6,880 bases of DNA from Psychrilyobacter sp. (GTDB lineage: Bacteria > Fusobacteriota > Fusobacteriia > Fusobacteriales > Fusobacteriaceae). This document shows, one piece after another, positions 5,110 to 6,880 of the stretch; position 1 is the first letter of the stretch; the number at the start of each line of letters is the position of its first letter. The position numbers were made by a program, and so were the translations under genes. The notes under the pieces are model-generated. The model made no database searches, was not told the origin of the DNA, and saw only the letters and a program-made list of their open reading frames with translations. The stretch is taken from contig JAUXGP010000087.1 of assembly GCA_030621995.1 (NCBI GenBank), forward strand, positions 1 through 6,880, given 5' to 3'.

Positions 5110-6549
5110 TTACATTATGGGTGAAAGGAGTTTTGAAACCGACTCTTTAAACCTTATTATGAAACTTCTATTTTTATATTTTTTAGAAGTGATCAAGGTA
5201 GAGTTCTTAATATCTTCTAAAAAAGCCGTCTTTAATTGAAGTGCTATCTCAGGATCGTAGACAAAAACATTTATCTCAAAATTTAACAAAAAACTCCTGA
5301 TATCCATATTGGCAGATCCAACAGTACAAATCTCATCGTCGACTATTACAACTTTAGAGTGTAAAAAACCATTGTCATAGGTATAACATTTGGCTCCTAA
5401 CTTGACCAGATCTCCAATATAGGAAAGAGTAGCCCAATAAACAAAAAAATGATCAGGTTTAGAAGGTATCATAATATTTACTTCTATGCCACCCATAACA
5501 GCAATCTCCAAGGCGTTTAAGATAGTCTCATCGGGGATAAAATACGGTGTCTGTATATAGATATTTTTTTTTGCTCCTGTAATCATCTTAAAGATACCAT
5601 TTTTTATAAATGGTTCTTCATAATCAGGACCGCTGCTCACTATCTGTAAATCGGTATGACCACTGCTTTTTTCAAAGTGCAGATAATCATCGATAGGATA
5701 ATTTACTTTCTTACCCCTTCTTTTAAAGAATGATTTTTGCTCCCTCATAAAATCTAAGTTTATCAAAAATTCTTTTTCTAAGCTCAGAACACCAGATCCC
5801 TTTATCCGGATGTGGGTATCCCTCCAATAACCAAATTTCTTATCTTTTCCCAGATATCTATCTCCTATATTCATCCCACCCAAAAAGCCGTATTTTCCAT
5901 CGACCAGAACTATTTTTCTATGGGTTCTATAGTTAGCTCTGAGGCCGAATCGTGAAAATAGCGGCGGGAAAAAATTAAGAACCTCCCCTCCTGCATCCTG
6001 AAGTCTTTGAAAAAAATTATTAGATATATGGATACAGCCCATACCATCATAGATTAATTTTACTTCTACTCCATTTTTAACCTTGTCTATCAGCAGGTCC
6101 ATAATTTCATTACCTATCTCATCATTTTCGAAGATAAAGTATTCCATATGGATATATTTTTTAGCAGAATTGATGGCAGCTGTGAGATCCTTAAACAAAT
6201 TCTCTCCATGGATATATATTTTAATATCATTTTTTGTTCTTAAATAGGCATGGTTCTTTATATTGAACAGCTGGATTAAATTATTCTGCGGATGGGAGCT
6301 TGTATCGCTCACTGTATCTTCCTTAAATTTTTTCTTATCGAATGAAAATTGTTTATAATATTTATGGGTAAACCTCCTTTTCCTCAGACTTAAACCAAAA
6401 AAAAGATAGAGAATGAAACCAACTATATGAGTTAAACTGAGGATAAGAATCCATATTATCGTACTTGTAGTTTTTCTTTTTTCAAAAAATATAATGATAA
6501 TAATAAAGATAATATTTAATATATAAACTCCTGTGAAGATATCATTCAT
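5110..6549 (-). CDS. cls: Cardiolipin synthase (phospholipase D family)
   Basis: Predicted to condense two phosphatidylglycerol molecules into cardiolipin and glycerol at the cytoplasmic membrane. The protein has 479 residues, the usual length for the ClsA type. Two N-terminal membrane helices (about 4-22 and 30-52) end in basic residues (RKRRF), as in the PLDc_N region. Two HKD catalytic motifs follow: H210-R-K212-IVLV-D217 with a GGMN element downstream (224-227), and H397-S-K399-VVIV-D404 followed by GSANMDIRS (411-419). All catalytic His, Lys and Asp residues are present. The ATG overlaps the end of the upstream DUF1499 gene by 8 nt (ATGAATGA), and only a weak Shine-Dalgarno AAGAGTG (6557-6563) precedes it, so translation is probably coupled. 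No promoter was identified within the window. plsC follows 77 bases downstream on the same strand. Confidence 0.94.
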   Translation of the reverse strand: MNDIFTGVYILNIIFIIIIIFFEKRKTTSTIIWILILSLTHIVGFILYLFFGLSLRKRRFTHKYYKQFSFDKKKFKEDTVSDTSSHPQNNLIQLFNIKNHAYLRTKNDIKIYIHGENLFKDLTAAINSAKKYIHMEYFIFENDEIGNEIMDLLIDKVKNGVEVKLIYDGMGCIHISNNFFQRLQDAGGEVLNFFPPLFSRFGLRANYRTHRKIVLVDGKYGFLGGMNIGDRYLGKDKKFGYWRDTHIRIKGSGVLSLEKEFLINLDFMREQKSFFKRRGKKVNYPIDDYLHFEKSSGHTDLQIVSSGPDYEEPFIKNGIFKMITGAKKNIYIQTPYFIPDETILNALEIAVMGGIEVNIMIPSKPDHFFVYWATLSYIGDLVKLGAKCYTYDNGFLHSKVVIVDDEICTVGSANMDIRSFLLNFEINVFVYDPEIALQLKTAFLEDIKNSTLITSKKYKNRSFIIRFKESVSKLLSPIM

Positions 6550-6880
6550 AGAATTTCACTCTTATTTTTTCCATTCTTTTTCTATTTACCCCGAAATCAC
6601 TATATCCCAACCTGGCTAAAGATCTGACATGAATAATATTTTTGTCCTTGGGAAAGTAAAATTCCACATCGTCTATAAATTTAAAAAATGATGATCTGAC
6701 CTCTGCATGAATATATTCATCCTTAGATTCTACAACAGTGGTATTTTTGAGTGTCTCTAAGATCGTGATAATTTTTGCCCTGGCAAGATCTCTTGTAATA
6801 TTGTTATAAATTATGGGTTCTATAAAATGAGAATGCTCCTCAGGAGCCATGGAGGATACACAATTTGGACTGGTTGGACA
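6542..6880 (-). CDS. DUF1499 family protein (5' end beyond the window)
   Basis: The frame is open to the window edge. The ten codons before the first internal ATG (6850) read C-P-T-S-P-N-C-V-S-S, the conserved opening motif of the DUF1499 family. The ATG at 6850 is therefore internal and the gene is truncated at 6880, with 112 residues visible. The C-terminal family signature is also clear: the YIHAEVRS region, FKFIDDVEFYFP, then IHVRSLARLGYSDFGVNRKR and the final IRVKF. The molecular function of DUF1499 is unknown to me; members are often small exported or membrane-associated proteins, and the missing N-terminus may hold a signal peptide. Its stop codon lies inside the start region of cls (8-nt overlap), suggesting a shared mRNA and translational coupling, and so some role near the membrane or its lipids (inference from context only). 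Confidence 0.9.
   Translation of the reverse strand, partial: CPTSPNCVSSMAPEEHSHFIEPIIYNNITRDLARAKIITILETLKNTTVVESKDEYIHAEVRSSFFKFIDDVEFYFPKDKNIIHVRSLARLGYSDFGVNRKRMEKIRVKFYE

Noticed and set aside
1..6880. Novel defence, mobile or CRISPR system
   Set aside because: No transposase, integrase, toxin pair, nuclease/helicase cluster or spaced repeats were seen; the genes are metabolic, transport, envelope and lipid functions.

Overview
This is a 6.9 kb piece of an AT-rich bacterial genome with strong GGAGG-type ribosome binding sites, mostly TAA stops and AGA/AGG arginine codons. Together with a lipobox lipoprotein of MORN-type repeats and the mix of families, this suggests a Fusobacteriota member, perhaps of the marine Ilyobacter/Propionigenium/Psychrilyobacter kind. 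That placement is inferred from style and families, not from a marker gene, and a low-GC Firmicute-like genome is not excluded.

Layout, left to right. Bases 1-88 are one perfect palindrome. Its centre is the terminator of the first gene and its outer arms repeat that gene's last codons. Bases 68-571 (-) encode a small lipoprotein built of five 24-residue repeats. A divergent intergenic region (572-689) carries a good + strand promoter for a two-gene operon: a coiled-coil protein with two C-terminal repeats (690-1502) and a PLP-dependent threonine aldolase (1533-2558). A bidirectional hairpin (2561-2598) fills the gap to a convergent SulP-family anion transporter with a STAS domain (2601-4124, -), which has its own sigma70-type promoter. 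Next, all on the minus strand, is a phospholipid group read right to left: a DUF1499 protein cut by the window end (6542 to beyond 6880), a cardiolipin synthase overlapping it by 8 nt (5110-6549), and a 1-acylglycerol-3-phosphate acyltransferase (4301-5032). The acyltransferase has its own promoter and is followed by a terminator.

How the genes fit together. The acyltransferase makes phosphatidic acid, the precursor of CDP-diacylglycerol and phosphatidylglycerol; cardiolipin synthase condenses phosphatidylglycerol into cardiolipin. The right third is therefore a coherent membrane-lipid locus, with the DUF1499 protein translationally coupled to the synthase. The lipoprotein, coiled-coil protein, aldolase and SulP transporter have no obvious shared pathway.

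Most of the window is ordinary housekeeping sequence. No mobile element, CRISPR array, tRNA, rRNA or defence system was seen. The feature most in need of a second look is the 88-bp palindrome at the left edge: it is either a fold-back assembly or amplification artefact, or a real inverted duplication. Next are the uncharacterised coiled-coil/repeat protein and the DUF1499-cls coupling.
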